From NCBI GenBank assembly GCA_963847145.1, contig CAWJYN010000006.1, positions 1-64,000 of the forward strand: a stretch of 64,000 bases of DNA, given 5' to 3'. Shown here one piece after another: positions 35,523 through 44,649 of the stretch (position 1 is the first letter of the stretch; the number at the start of each line of letters is the position of its first letter). The notes below the pieces were generated by a model. It was given only the letters and a program-made list of their open reading frames with translations, was not told the origin of the DNA and did not search any database. Source of the stretch: JABFRJ01 sp963847145 (lineage in GTDB: Bacteria > Pseudomonadota > Alphaproteobacteria > Rhizobiales > Hyphomicrobiaceae). A program made the position numbers and the translations under genes.

Positions 35523-37229
35523 ATGGCCGCCGCTGGTTTTGCGCATTTTCTCAGCCGGGCGTCGCGGACGCTGCGGCCAGCCACTGGCGGGAGCAGGCGG
35601 CGGATGGCGCTGGGGGCTGTTTTGCCGAGCCTGAAGCCGGCTGATCCGATGTTTTACGCGGAGTGGGCGGAGGGGCGGTTCGCGTTGGCGGGCCTCTCTG
35701 TTGTGCTGGCCGGGCGGTCGCCATTTGCCGTTGAGGGTGCGCCGGAGGCATGGCGGCGGGCGTTGCATGGATTTGATTGGCTGCGGCACATCCCACCATC
35801 CGTCGACCCCAATGCGGCGCTGCATGTGGAGGCGCTGGTGGCCGAGTGGCTGGCGCAGGGCCGGCGGCGCGATAATGTGGCTACGGCGGACGGTGTCGTG
35901 GCACGGCGGGTGATGTCGTGGCTGGCGCATGCCGATGTGCTCCTGCAGACGGATGCGGCCGATCACTATGACGATATTCTGAAAGCGTTGCGGGCAGATA
36001 TCGCGACGCTGCAGAAGGCGACGCGGGGGCAACCGGCGACGGCTGCGGACGGCGCGGCGCGGATGCTGGGATTGATCGCGCTGGTGGCGGCGGGGCTGTG
36101 CATCGATGATGAAGATGAGCTGCTGCGCGGGGCAGAGCTGGCCTTGAGTGCGGCGTTGGATGAGCGGCAGGCAGGCGTGCGCGATCCGTTGTGGCGGGTG
36201 CCGCAGCTGGTGGCGGAGCTGCTGTTGGAGCTTGAAACGCTGCGCCGGCTCTACCGGATGCGCGGTGCAGACGTGCCTGTGTTTCTGGCAGATGGCGTTG
36301 GGCGCCTCAGAGGTCTGGTGGGGGCACTGCTGCTGGGGGATGGATCGCTGGCGCGGCTGGGAAGTGAGCGCACCGAGACGGACGAGCAGTTGACGCTATG
36401 GCTGGTGGGGCGGCATGCGGATGTGCAGCCTGGCCGGGCTGGGAGTAGTGTGGCCGCCGGATTTGCGCGGCTGCTAGCTGGCGGCACCTGCCTGATTGCG
36501 GATGTGGGTGCGCCCCTGGCAGCGCGGCATGCGCTGGCAATGGAGATGAGCAGCGGCCGTTCACTGCTGCTGGTGCACGACGGGCGACCGGTTGTGATGG
36601 GTCAGGAGACGGCTGGAACGTTGGTGTTTCCGGCGGCGACAGTGGATGCCGCGACGCCAGAAACCGCGACGCGGCAGGTGCCGTCGCTGGAGCCGGCGCA
36701 TACGGTGATGACCGAGATTGCGACTGGCGCGGCACAGCATGTGGACGCGACGCATGCGGGGCATTCGCGACGCGGGTTTGTGCACCGGCGCCGTTTGACG
36801 CTCTCGGTGGATGGGGCGCGGCTGGACGGGGTGGACGAGTTGCGGCCGTTGGTTGGCGCTGTGGCGCCAGTGCAGGCGCCGTTTGCGGTGCGGTTCGTTT
36901 TGCATCCGTCGGTGCGGGTGACGCTGGGGGAGGCGACGGACGCTGTGGTGCTGACGGGTGAGAACGGTCATTGCTGGCGGCTCGCGGCGCCGCGGCATAC
37001 CCTGTCGGTGGAAGGGGCGGCCTATCGGGAGGGCGCGGCGACGCGGGAGACGATGCAGGTGCTGGTGCTGGCCGATGCGGGGGTGAGCCGGACGGTTGAG
37101 TGGCAGCTGGTGCGTGAAGCGGATGTGGGGGAAGCGATGGACGCTGAGCCAGCCGTGGACGTTGCGAAACCGGCAAGCCTGGCCGAGGCACTGGCTGCGC
37201 TGGTGCCGCTTGCTCTCGAGCGGCCGTGA
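35523..37229 (+). CDS. heparinase II/III-like protein
   Basis: 568 residues. The N-terminal helical toroid has DPMFYAEWAEGRFALAG, EAWRRALHGFDWLRHI and ALHVEALVAEWLAQGRR. The middle has LELETLRRLYRMRGADVPVF and DGSLARLGSERTETDEQL. The C-terminal beta region has FARLLAGGTCLIADVGAPLA, HVDATHAGHSRRGFVHRRRL and ENGHCWRLAAPRHTLSVEGA, typical of the alphaproteobacterial heparinase II/III group found just upstream of purH. These are thought to act on anionic polysaccharide or envelope glycans, but activity is unproven. The expected Tyr of the HxGY motif is His here (HAGHS). Compared with relatives, the HAG-LSFE motif before it is altered too (ARHALAMEMSSG), so catalysis may be lost or changed. Confidence 0.85.
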   Translation: MAAAGFAHFLSRASRTLRPATGGSRRRMALGAVLPSLKPADPMFYAEWAEGRFALAGLSVVLAGRSPFAVEGAPEAWRRALHGFDWLRHIPPSVDPNAALHVEALVAEWLAQGRRRDNVATADGVVARRVMSWLAHADVLLQTDAADHYDDILKALRADIATLQKATRGQPATAADGAARMLGLIALVAAGLCIDDEDELLRGAELALSAALDERQAGVRDPLWRVPQLVAELLLELETLRRLYRMRGADVPVFLADGVGRLRGLVGALLLGDGSLARLGSERTETDEQLTLWLVGRHADVQPGRAGSSVAAGFARLLAGGTCLIADVGAPLAARHALAMEMSSGRSLLLVHDGRPVVMGQETAGTLVFPAATVDAATPETATRQVPSLEPAHTVMTEIATGAAQHVDATHAGHSRRGFVHRRRLTLSVDGARLDGVDELRPLVGAVAPVQAPFAVRFVLHPSVRVTLGEATDAVVLTGENGHCWRLAAPRHTLSVEGAAYREGAATRETMQVLVLADAGVSRTVEWQLVREADVGEAMDAEPAVDVAKPASLAEALAALVPLALERP

Positions 37230-37308
37230 CCGTTGGAATTATTGACATCTTGGGCAGGTGTGCGCATGCGGTGGACGTTGCCTTGGTCCGCGCTTTGGAG
37301 ACTTCGAC

Positions 37309-38907
37309 ATGCCGGCTACGCCCCGCGTGCTGCCTGAACGGAAAATTGTCCGGGCGCTGATTTCGGTGTCGGACAAGACAGGGCTGTTGGAGCTTGGCCG
37401 TGGGCTGCAGGCGCTAGGTGTCGAGATTTTGTCGACGGGTGGCACGGCGGTGGCGCTGCGGGAGGCCGGCATCAGTGTGAAAGAGGTGTCGGAGCATACG
37501 GGCTTTCCAGAGATGATGGATGGGCGATTGAAGACGCTGCATCCGAAGGTGCATGGCGGATTGCTGGCGGTGCGCGAGAGCGCGGCCCATCTGGCTGATG
37601 CGCGGGCGCATGGCATCGGGATGATCGACCTGCTGGTGGTCAATCTCTACCCGTTCGAGGCGACGGTGGCGCGCGGCGCTGACTATGACACGACGGTCGA
37701 GAATATCGACATTGGCGGGCCGGCGATGATCCGTGGTGCGGCGAAGAACCATGCGGCGGTGACGGTTGTGGTGGAGCCGGACGATTATCAGCGGCTGCTG
37801 GAAGAGATGTGGGTGCGCGGTGGTGCGACGACGTTGCCGTTCCGGCGGGAGTTGGCACAGAAAGCCTATGCGCGGACGGCGGAGTACGATGGTGCGATTT
37901 CGAATTGGCTGGGGGCGGCGGTTAAATCGGCCGACTTGAAGGCGGCCGGTTATCCGCGCACGTATACGATGCAGTACCGCAAGGCGCAGGACCTCCGGTA
38001 TGGTGAAAATCCACATCAATCGGCGGCATTCTATGTGGAACGCGGCGCGCGCGAGGCGAGCGTTGCGACGGCTAGGCAACTGCAAGGCAAAGAGCTCTCC
38101 TACAACAACATCGCGGATACGGACGCGGCGCTGGAGTGTGTGAAGGCGTTTGGAGAGATGCCGACGTGTGTGATCGTCAAGCATGCCAATCCGTGTGGCG
38201 TTGCCGAGGCCGGTACGCTGGAAGCAGCGTATGATCGCGCGTTCAAGACGGATCCGGAGTCGGCTTTTGGGGGCATCATCGCGGTCAACAGGACGCTGGA
38301 TGTGGCGACGGCCAAGGCGATTGTTGAGCGGCAGTTTGTCGAGGTGATCATAGCGCCGGATGTTGCCGATGGCGTGGAGGCGATCATCGCGGCGAAGAAG
38401 AACGTGCGATTGCTGGTGTGCGGGGCATGGCCGGCGGTGGCGGCGCCGCGGTTCGATATCAAGCGGGTGACGGGCGGGCTGCTGGTGCAAGATGCCGATC
38501 TGGCGCTGGCGAACGATTACAAGGTGGTGACCAAACGGGCGCCGACGGCGGCGGAGATGGCGGATCTGAAGTTTGCCTGGCGGGTGGCGAAGTGCGTCAA
38601 ATCGAATGCGATTGTGTACGCCAAGGATGGCGCGACGATCGGGATCGGGGCGGGGCAGATGAGCCGGGTGAACGCGTCGCGGATCGCGGTGATCAAGGCG
38701 GAGCTGGCGAAACTTTCTGTGGCGGGGACGGCTGTGGCGTCGGACGCGTTTTTCCCATTTGCGGATGGATTGTTGTCGGCGGCGGAGGCGGGTGCGCACT
38801 GCGTGATCCAGCCGGGCGGCTCGGTGCGGGACGATGAGGTCATCAAAGCTGCGGACGAGAAGGGTCTCGCCATGGTGTTCACCGGTATGCGGCATTTCAA
38901 ACATTGA
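37309..38907 (+). CDS. purH: bifunctional AICAR formyltransferase / IMP cyclohydrolase
   Basis: 532 residues, the usual length. The N-terminal cyclohydrolase domain has VRALISVSDKTGLLELGRGL, EILSTGGTAVALREAGI, GFPEMMDGRLKTLHPKVHGG, NLYPFEATV and NIDIGGPAMIRGAAKNHAAV. The transformylase domain has LRYGENPHQSAAFY, ELSYNNIADTDAALECVKAF, VIVKHANPCGVAEAG (catalytic Lys/His), FGGIIAVNRTLD, SDAFFPFADGLLSAAEAG and QPGGSVRDDEVI. It uses 10-formyl-THF, linking it to fhs upstream, and AICAR, partly from HisF. The start is an ATG at 37,309. Its stop TGA overlaps the TTG start of the next gene. Confidence 0.97.
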   Translation: MPATPRVLPERKIVRALISVSDKTGLLELGRGLQALGVEILSTGGTAVALREAGISVKEVSEHTGFPEMMDGRLKTLHPKVHGGLLAVRESAAHLADARAHGIGMIDLLVVNLYPFEATVARGADYDTTVENIDIGGPAMIRGAAKNHAAVTVVVEPDDYQRLLEEMWVRGGATTLPFRRELAQKAYARTAEYDGAISNWLGAAVKSADLKAAGYPRTYTMQYRKAQDLRYGENPHQSAAFYVERGAREASVATARQLQGKELSYNNIADTDAALECVKAFGEMPTCVIVKHANPCGVAEAGTLEAAYDRAFKTDPESAFGGIIAVNRTLDVATAKAIVERQFVEVIIAPDVADGVEAIIAAKKNVRLLVCGAWPAVAAPRFDIKRVTGGLLVQDADLALANDYKVVTKRAPTAAEMADLKFAWRVAKCVKSNAIVYAKDGATIGIGAGQMSRVNASRIAVIKAELAKLSVAGTAVASDAFFPFADGLLSAAEAGAHCVIQPGGSVRDDEVIKAADEKGLAMVFTGMRHFKH

Positions 38908-39389
38908 GCGCGACGGCAAACCTGTCGTTGCGGCCGGTGGCGGAGGGTGATCGCTTCCGGTTGAGGCGGTGGTTGGCTGAGCCGCATGTGATCCAATGGT
39001 GGGGTTCGAAATCGGCGGCGGAGGCGGCGATGTCGATGGCGGCGGCCTCTGAGACGGCGGTGGCGCGGATGATCACGCTGGAGGCGGAAGCGATCGGGTA
39101 TGTGCACGCGCTCGATCTGGCGGATCGCACGGTGCCGCCGGGTACGTGGCAGGCGGATGTGTTTATCGGTTCGATAGCGCATCGCGGGCGGGGCGTGGGG
39201 GCTGCCGGGTTGATGCTGCTGAGGGATGAAGTTTTCCAGACAACGCTGGCGGCGGGGTTGGCGGTGCGGGTTGCGGTGGTCAACGAGCGTGCCGTGCGGG
39301 CGATGGAGCGGGTTGGGTTCAGATGGCACGCGGTCACCAACGATCCGGTGCTGGGCGCGTGCTGGCAGATGGTGGCGCTGCGGCGATGA
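38904..39389 (+). CDS. GNAT acetyltransferase, aminoglycoside 6'-N-acetyltransferase-like
   Basis: 161 residues starting at a TTG that overlaps the purH stop. Motifs are LSLRPVAEGDRFRLRRWLAE, HVIQWWG, GYVHALDLADRT, DVFIGSIAHRGRGVGAAGL (acetyl-CoA-binding RGxGxG-like) and VVNERAVRAMERVGFRWHAV. This resembles AAC(6')-type GNATs, whose characteristic start is L-x-xW-L-x-E-x-H-V-x-x-WW and whose end is ERxGF. Such chromosomal genes often acetylate other amines, so drug resistance should not be assumed. The overlap suggests co-translation with purH. No frameshift. Confidence 0.88.
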   Translation: MSATANLSLRPVAEGDRFRLRRWLAEPHVIQWWGSKSAAEAAMSMAAASETAVARMITLEAEAIGYVHALDLADRTVPPGTWQADVFIGSIAHRGRGVGAAGLMLLRDEVFQTTLAAGLAVRVAVVNERAVRAMERVGFRWHAVTNDPVLGACWQMVALRR

Positions 39390-39614
39390 GGGCGCACAGG
39401 TGCGCGTTTCGCCGCTGAAGTGCAGGCAATTGTGCACCAAAGCAGTGCGTTGGTAGCGGTTGGGCTAAGTCAAGGGCTTGGCTGATGGCGTTTGGTTCCA
39501 CATTGTAGCGATCAACTTGCCGGTGATTCGCGCGTCCGGCCCGATGTTCGAGATATGCCCCGTTGGCTGCAGGTGGCGGCTGTTGGGGTGGCTCGCATGG
39601 GAGAGACGGCAGAC

Positions 39615-40808
39615 ATGGACGGCGCACTTCCTCATCTTTCCGAGCTGCCGCGTGCAGCGACGGCGGCCAAGCCCCATCTTGATGGCGGCCGGGTGCGGGA
39701 CATCGTGCTGGTGCGGCTGGCGACGGCTGGCAAAGCTGTGGCGCGGGCTGATCTGGCGCGGGAGCTGTGGCCGATCGTGTCGCATCTGCAGCCGATGACG
39801 GAGTGGCAGGCGGCGCTGGATCGCGATCTGGGCGCGCTGGCGGATGCTGGATTGTGCGATGCCAAGCCGGTCGCGGTGCAGGTGACGGATGCGGGCAGCA
39901 AGCGTGCGGCGCTGGTGCTGGGGGTGAATACGCTGCCGCGGACGTGGACGGAAGCGAAGGGTGCGCGGCTGGTGGCGAAGGCGCTGGGTGCCGAAGGCCT
40001 GCCGCCGCGGCGGTTAAAGGCGCTGCTCAAGGCGGATGGGTTGCGGCTAGAAATCGTGCAGGCGGCGTTCAAGCTCAAGGGGCGTGGCGTGCCGACACCG
40101 GCACGGATCCGGTCGCAGTTGGCGAAGCTGGCGGTGACACGGGCTTTTGGCGACAGTTTGCCGACGGGCATGGATGGCCGGTCCGGATTGTCGGCGAAGG
40201 CTGGGCGCGCGCTGGCGGGGCGGCTGGCCACGCCGCCGCGCGAGTTTCCGACAGACGGGCGGCTGGTGGCGGCGCTCGCGATGGAACATGCAGGGGCGAC
40301 GAAGTCTGGCTTCGAGAGTTTACAGACGGCGTTGCTGCGGCAGTATGTGACGCGCGGCGCGGTGAAGTCGGTGGAACCTTCGCCGCGTGCATCGCGGCGT
40401 GCGGAGAAAGTGGCGGCGCGGCCGGCTGGGAAAGCACGGCCGGCGGCGAGTGCGGCGCCCACTCTGACGCTGGTCAAAACAACGCCGCAGCCAGTGGTTG
40501 CTCCGGCACGGCCGGATTTTGCGGGTTTTGTTGCGGCCACGTTGGCTGCGGCACACGGCGTTGCGGAAGGCTGGCCGGGCAACCGGAAAGCGTTTGTCTC
40601 GAAGGTGTGGGACGCGGTGCAAGCGCAGCATCCCGAGTGGCTGGTCAGCGAGATCGAGTTCAAGGCCATGCTGATCGAGGCGCACCGAGTTGGCCGGATC
40701 GTGCTGGCGAATGCGGACCTCAAGGATCAGCGCTCGATGGCCGACGTGCAGGCGAGTGCGATTGCCTACAAGAATGCAATTTTCCATTTTGTACGCGTGG
40801 ACGACTAG
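39615..40808 (+). CDS. putative DNA-binding partner protein of the AAA-HerA ATPase
   Basis: 397 residues from the ATG at 39,615, which follows GGGAGAG. I do not recognise a named family. The N-terminal 100 residues look like a winged-helix region (IVLVRLATAGKAVARADLAR, LDRDLGALADAGLCDAKPVA). The middle is basic and helical (KGRGVPTPARIRSQLAKLAV, GRLVAALAMEHAGATKSGFE). There is an Ala/Pro-rich linker at about 275-310, and a C-terminal helical domain FVSKVWDAVQAQHPEWLVSE, then EFKAMLIEAHRVGRIVLANA and a last strand IFHFVRVDD. That C-terminal pattern (VFIxxVW...EFKxxLxEAxRxGxLxLxxADL...FHFVR) is one I have seen in partners of large bacterial ATPases. The stop is 60 bases before the ATPase start, so the two are an operon. 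Confidence 0.6.
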   Translation: MDGALPHLSELPRAATAAKPHLDGGRVRDIVLVRLATAGKAVARADLARELWPIVSHLQPMTEWQAALDRDLGALADAGLCDAKPVAVQVTDAGSKRAALVLGVNTLPRTWTEAKGARLVAKALGAEGLPPRRLKALLKADGLRLEIVQAAFKLKGRGVPTPARIRSQLAKLAVTRAFGDSLPTGMDGRSGLSAKAGRALAGRLATPPREFPTDGRLVAALAMEHAGATKSGFESLQTALLRQYVTRGAVKSVEPSPRASRRAEKVAARPAGKARPAASAAPTLTLVKTTPQPVVAPARPDFAGFVAATLAAAHGVAEGWPGNRKAFVSKVWDAVQAQHPEWLVSEIEFKAMLIEAHRVGRIVLANADLKDQRSMADVQASAIAYKNAIFHFVRVDD

Positions 40809-40867
40809 CGTCTGACCGTTTGCGCCGTGCCTGATGCCAGAATTCCTTGCCCAAGGAACATGTCTCG

Positions 40868-43800
40868 ATGCTGTTGCCTCCTCCACCGCTTCCGACCAGC
40901 CCCGGCCTCGACCGGATGAGCCAGGCGTTCGAACATTCGATCACCTGGGAAGATGATGTCTGGCACGCCGATCCGGTGGACGTGGAGGCCGTGCACCGGA
41001 AGGCACGGGCGAAGTTTACGACCTTGCTCGATGCGGTGACGGATCAGAAAAGCGCTGCCGCACAGGCGCGCATTCTGCTGTTCCACGGGCAATCGGGCGC
41101 GGGGAAGACGCATCTGGTGCGGGCGATGCGAACGGCGGCGCACCGGGCGGGGAAAGCGTATTTCGGCTATGCGCAGATGACGCCGGATATCGGCAACTAT
41201 GCCGATTATTATCTGCGGCGCCTGATCAATTCGCTGGAGAAGCCGTTTGATCCGGATGGTGGCGGTGAAAGTGCGTTGGCGCGGCTGACGCGGCATCTGG
41301 TGAGCGACGCCGCCGTGATCGATCAAACGGCACTGGCGACTTTGCGTGAAGCTGATCTGGACGCGCCGGCGCTGGCGCAACTGGTGCTGAAGCTTGCCGA
41401 CCAGGTGGTGGCGAGCGCTAAGTTTGCTGGCGAGGGGCTGGATATCAACATCGTGCGGGCGTTGCTGTACATGCAGCGGGCCGAGCCGCAGATCGATCAG
41501 CGTGTGCGGCAATACCTGCACGGCAAGTCGCTGACGGAGTTGTCGCACCGTGCGGTGGCGGCGCTTGACCCGAACACGGGCGACGGGCGCGCTTTCGAGA
41601 TCATAGAATGCCTGGGCAAGCTGATGTGGTCGGTGGACCGTGCGGCGTTCGTGTTCGCGATCGATCAAGTCGAAGACCTGCGCTTCTTTGATGACTATCA
41701 GGAGCGCTTCCAGAAGGCAGTGCGCGATCTCATTCAGATTGCCAACCGGCTGCCGTCGTCGATCATCATCATTTCGGTGCTGGAGGATTTCTATTCAAAA
41801 GCGCGGGAGACGCTGGCGCAGTCGTATATCGACCGCATCGAGAAGGCTGGACCGGTGCCGCTGATCGAAACGCGGACTGCAGAAGAAGCGCGGCTGATCA
41901 TTGCGCGGCGTCTGGAGCACGGCGCGGCGATGGGGCTCGACTATGGTGTCGAGGATCCGAATGCGCTGTTTACCGACAGCTTCTATGAGGAATTCAGCGG
42001 GCTTTCGACGCGGAGGCTGTTGGAGCTGGCGCAGACGCGCTGCCGCGATCACGGGCGGAATGCGAACAACGAGGGGTCAGACCGGCCAGGGTTCCTGGAT
42101 GCGCTGGTGCAGGCGCTGGGCGGCAGTCTGTTCGGTGCGAGCCCGGCGGAAACTGCAGCGTCCGCCACTGAGATGGCGTCGCATGTCGACTTCCGTGAGA
42201 TGTGGGAGCGCTATAGCTCCGATAGCCAGGTGGAGATCCCGGCAGACGATGCAAGCCTGGTCGGGGTGCTGCATGCGGCGCTGACACTGGCTGGTGAGGA
42301 ATGGCCGGCGGCACTTGATCTGACATTGGAACGGTTGGCGTTGGCCGACGATCTGCCAGCGCTGGATATGACGCTGCGCCACAAGTCAGGCTTTACGACG
42401 GAAAGCCGTATCTTCCTGTGTAACCGGTCGATCCAGGGTGGCGGGTTCAAGCGGCAGCTTGACCGTGCGCTTGGCGCCATGGGTACGAAGACGTGCTTCA
42501 TGCTGCGCGCCAGCGACTATCCGCCGAACACAAAAAGCCAGACGGCACAGGCGTTCCGCAAGTTCCGCGAGAGCGGCGGGCGCGCGCTGCTGATCCCACT
42601 GGCGGAGTGGGAACGCGTGCTGACGGTGCGGGACTTCCACAATGACCACCGGCACGATCCGGGCTTTGCACGCTGGTTCGAGCAATCGAAGTTGCTGTCG
42701 GCGTTGGGCGCGATCGTGCAGCTGTTGCGGCTTGATCTGATCAATCGCAACGTGACGAAAGTGGAAGCGGCGTCGAAGGCGAACATGACGGCCGTGGTGG
42801 AAGCGGCGAGCGACGCGTTTAAGATTGCCGGGATGACGGTGGGGACGATCGGGCAGGTTGGAGCGCCGGCTCTTGCACCGATTTCAGCCTTGCCGCCGAC
42901 ATTGCCGGCTGCGGCAGATTGGACGGGTTGGACGGGGACGAGCGAGGTCACAGCGGTGCCGACGGCAGCGCCGGGCGAAGCGAAAGTGGAAGAGGATCTG
43001 CCGCTCTCTGTCATCCTGGACGAGAACGGAGAGGGTGCGGGCAGTATCTTGGCTGGCCGCATGATCAAGACCAACACGGCAGTGACGCTGAACAAGAACG
43101 TGTTGAAGCGCCATGCGGCGGTGCTGGGTGGTTCGGGCTCGGGCAAGACGACGTTGGCACTGTGTCTGATCGAGCAGATCCTGCAACGGGGGATTCCGGC
43201 GATCTTGATCGACCGCAAGGGCGACCTGTGCAGCTATGCCAACCCGGATGTGTGGCGGGCGATCGAGGGCGACTACTCCGATCGGCGCGGCGAGCGCGAG
43301 AAGCTGGCCGACAACATCGATGTGGCGGTTTATACGCCCGGCCGTTCGTCCGGCCGGCCGATCTCGATCACGCTGCTGCCGACGGGGATCAAGGAACTGC
43401 CGGATCATGAGCAGCAGTTGCTGGCGGGACTTTCCGCGGCGGCGCTCGGCGATATGCTGCATCTGAAGAATTCGGCGACGCATCAGAAGCAGTCGGGCAC
43501 GTTATCGGTGGCGTTGCGGCTGCTGGGGCAGCGGTTCTCGACGCAGGTGATGCTGGCGGATCTGATTCATCTGCTGGAAGAAGACGATCCGGAGCTGGCG
43601 GAAGCGACGCAGCGCATGGACCCGTCGGGCAAGTTGCGCCGCGATCTCGTTGCGCAGCTGGACAGCTTGCGGCACCGGAATGCGTCGCTGTTCGAAGCGG
43701 GTGGCGAGACGCTCAACATGGAGCGGCTGCTCGGCATCGGGCCTTATGCGCGGTCGGATGGGCGAACGCGGCTGTCGATCATCTACACGGGTTTCCTCGG

Positions 43801-44323
43801 TGACAACGAGAACATCCTGTTCTGGGTGTCGCAGTTCCTGGCGGAAGCGCTGCGGTTCTGTCAGCGCAACCCGAACGACGAGCTGCAATCGGTGCTGATG
43901 CTCGATGAGGCCGATCTCTATATTCCGGCGAATGCCAAACCGGCGACGGCGGAACCGCTGCAGAGCCTGCTCAAGCGGGCGCGTTCTGCCGGGCTCGGGA
44001 TCATGCTGGCGACGCAGTCACCGGGCGATCTCGACTACAAGAGCCGCGATCAGATCACGAGCTGGTTCATCGGCCGCGTGCGTGAAGATACCGCGCTGAA
44101 GAAACTCAAGGCGGCGTTCCAGTCGGACAGCGGGCTGGATGCGGCTTCGGTGCTGCCGGGGCAGACGGTGGGCGAGTTCCATCTGGTGCAGGAAGGTTTG
44201 GTGCGCTCGATGAAGGCGCATCGTTCACTGATTACGGCGGAGCAGGTGCCGTTTGATCGCATCGAGCAGCTGGCGCGCGAGACCAAGGGGCAGGACGAGC
44301 GGCAGCTCAGGCTGTTTGGGTGA
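40868..44323 (+). CDS. double ATPase: N-terminal AAA/ORC-like module fused to a C-terminal HerA/FtsK-like module
   Basis: 1151 residues. Residues 1-70: a head with MLLPPPPLPTSPGLDR and SITWEDDVWHADPVDVE. Residues 70-430: an AAA module with Walker A LFHGQSGAGKTHLV (74-81) and Walker B FVFAIDQVEDLRFF (261-274), followed by SVLEDFYSKA, EARLIIARRLEH and LSTRRLLELAQTRC, the helical lid/winged-helix part of ORC- or STAND-like ATPases. Residues 440-660: a middle domain (ESRIFLCNRSIQGGGFKRQL, TKTCFMLRASDYPPNTKSQT, RALLIPLAEWERVLTVRDF) of unknown fold, perhaps nuclease-related. Residues 710-1151: a HerA-like module, Walker A LGGSGSGKTTLALCLIEQ (754-761), IDRKGDLCSYA, Walker B SVLMLDEADLYIPA (1008-1021), and MLATQSPGDLDYKSRDQIT with FIGRVREDTALKKL (arginine-finger region). 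Such a fusion should load onto and move along DNA. It forms an operon with the preceding gene. Confidence 0.8.
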   Translation: MLLPPPPLPTSPGLDRMSQAFEHSITWEDDVWHADPVDVEAVHRKARAKFTTLLDAVTDQKSAAAQARILLFHGQSGAGKTHLVRAMRTAAHRAGKAYFGYAQMTPDIGNYADYYLRRLINSLEKPFDPDGGGESALARLTRHLVSDAAVIDQTALATLREADLDAPALAQLVLKLADQVVASAKFAGEGLDINIVRALLYMQRAEPQIDQRVRQYLHGKSLTELSHRAVAALDPNTGDGRAFEIIECLGKLMWSVDRAAFVFAIDQVEDLRFFDDYQERFQKAVRDLIQIANRLPSSIIIISVLEDFYSKARETLAQSYIDRIEKAGPVPLIETRTAEEARLIIARRLEHGAAMGLDYGVEDPNALFTDSFYEEFSGLSTRRLLELAQTRCRDHGRNANNEGSDRPGFLDALVQALGGSLFGASPAETAASATEMASHVDFREMWERYSSDSQVEIPADDASLVGVLHAALTLAGEEWPAALDLTLERLALADDLPALDMTLRHKSGFTTESRIFLCNRSIQGGGFKRQLDRALGAMGTKTCFMLRASDYPPNTKSQTAQAFRKFRESGGRALLIPLAEWERVLTVRDFHNDHRHDPGFARWFEQSKLLSALGAIVQLLRLDLINRNVTKVEAASKANMTAVVEAASDAFKIAGMTVGTIGQVGAPALAPISALPPTLPAAADWTGWTGTSEVTAVPTAAPGEAKVEEDLPLSVILDENGEGAGSILAGRMIKTNTAVTLNKNVLKRHAAVLGGSGSGKTTLALCLIEQILQRGIPAILIDRKGDLCSYANPDVWRAIEGDYSDRRGEREKLADNIDVAVYTPGRSSGRPISITLLPTGIKELPDHEQQLLAGLSAAALGDMLHLKNSATHQKQSGTLSVALRLLGQRFSTQVMLADLIHLLEEDDPELAEATQRMDPSGKLRRDLVAQLDSLRHRNASLFEAGGETLNMERLLGIGPYARSDGRTRLSIIYTGFLGDNENILFWVSQFLAEALRFCQRNPNDELQSVLMLDEADLYIPANAKPATAEPLQSLLKRARSAGLGIMLATQSPGDLDYKSRDQITSWFIGRVREDTALKKLKAAFQSDSGLDAASVLPGQTVGEFHLVQEGLVRSMKAHRSLITAEQVPFDRIEQLARETKGQDERQLRLFG

Positions 44324-44352
44324 GGGCGGCTGGTGTGCCCGGCGTGTTGTGC

Positions 44353-44649
44353 TCAAGCAGACCGCGTTGCGGCTGCTGCCATTGATGCGCTGGCGTGACG
44401 ATCTTGGGTCAGGGCGTCCTGCAGATCGTCGGGATTGATTTCGGTCACCTGGCGTGTTCGCGTGACGGGATCGTGTGCTTGCGGCGTCAGCGTGGTTGAG
44501 ACGCGGCGGAAGGCCTGGAACGAGAGGCCCTCGATCATTTCCTCGATTGTTTCGACGTCGTAAATGCCGGGTGGGCGCGTGCCCGCGACACCGGCCAACG
44601 CGAACGCATTGACGAACTCAACTGTTTCCGTTCTGGAGCGTTGGGTCAT
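44353..44649 (-). CDS. conserved short protein, 98 residues
   Basis: Sequence pattern: MTQRSRTETVEFVNAFALAG, GTRPPGIYDVETIEEMIEGL, FQAFRRVSTTLTPQAHDPVT and RTRQVTEINPDDLQDALTQD. I recall many alphaproteobacterial short proteins with T-V-x-F-x-x-x-F-x-LxG, PPGxYxVETxEE, LSFxAYRRxxT and VxEIDPxDLxxAL. Function is unknown. It is single, leftward and convergent with the ATPase gene 29 bases away. Confidence 0.7.
   Translation of the reverse strand: MTQRSRTETVEFVNAFALAGVAGTRPPGIYDVETIEEMIEGLSFQAFRRVSTTLTPQAHDPVTRTRQVTEINPDDLQDALTQDRHASASMAAAATRSA

Noticed and set aside
37414..38919. Long open frame of about 500 codons on the minus strand
   Set aside because: It lies fully opposite purH, has an Arg/His-rich composition typical of the reverse of a GC-rich gene, and shows no motifs.
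38904..39389. Antibiotic resistance gene call for the GNAT protein
   Set aside because: It resembles AAC(6') enzymes only at family level and sits as a chromosomal gene after purH; resistance cannot be inferred.
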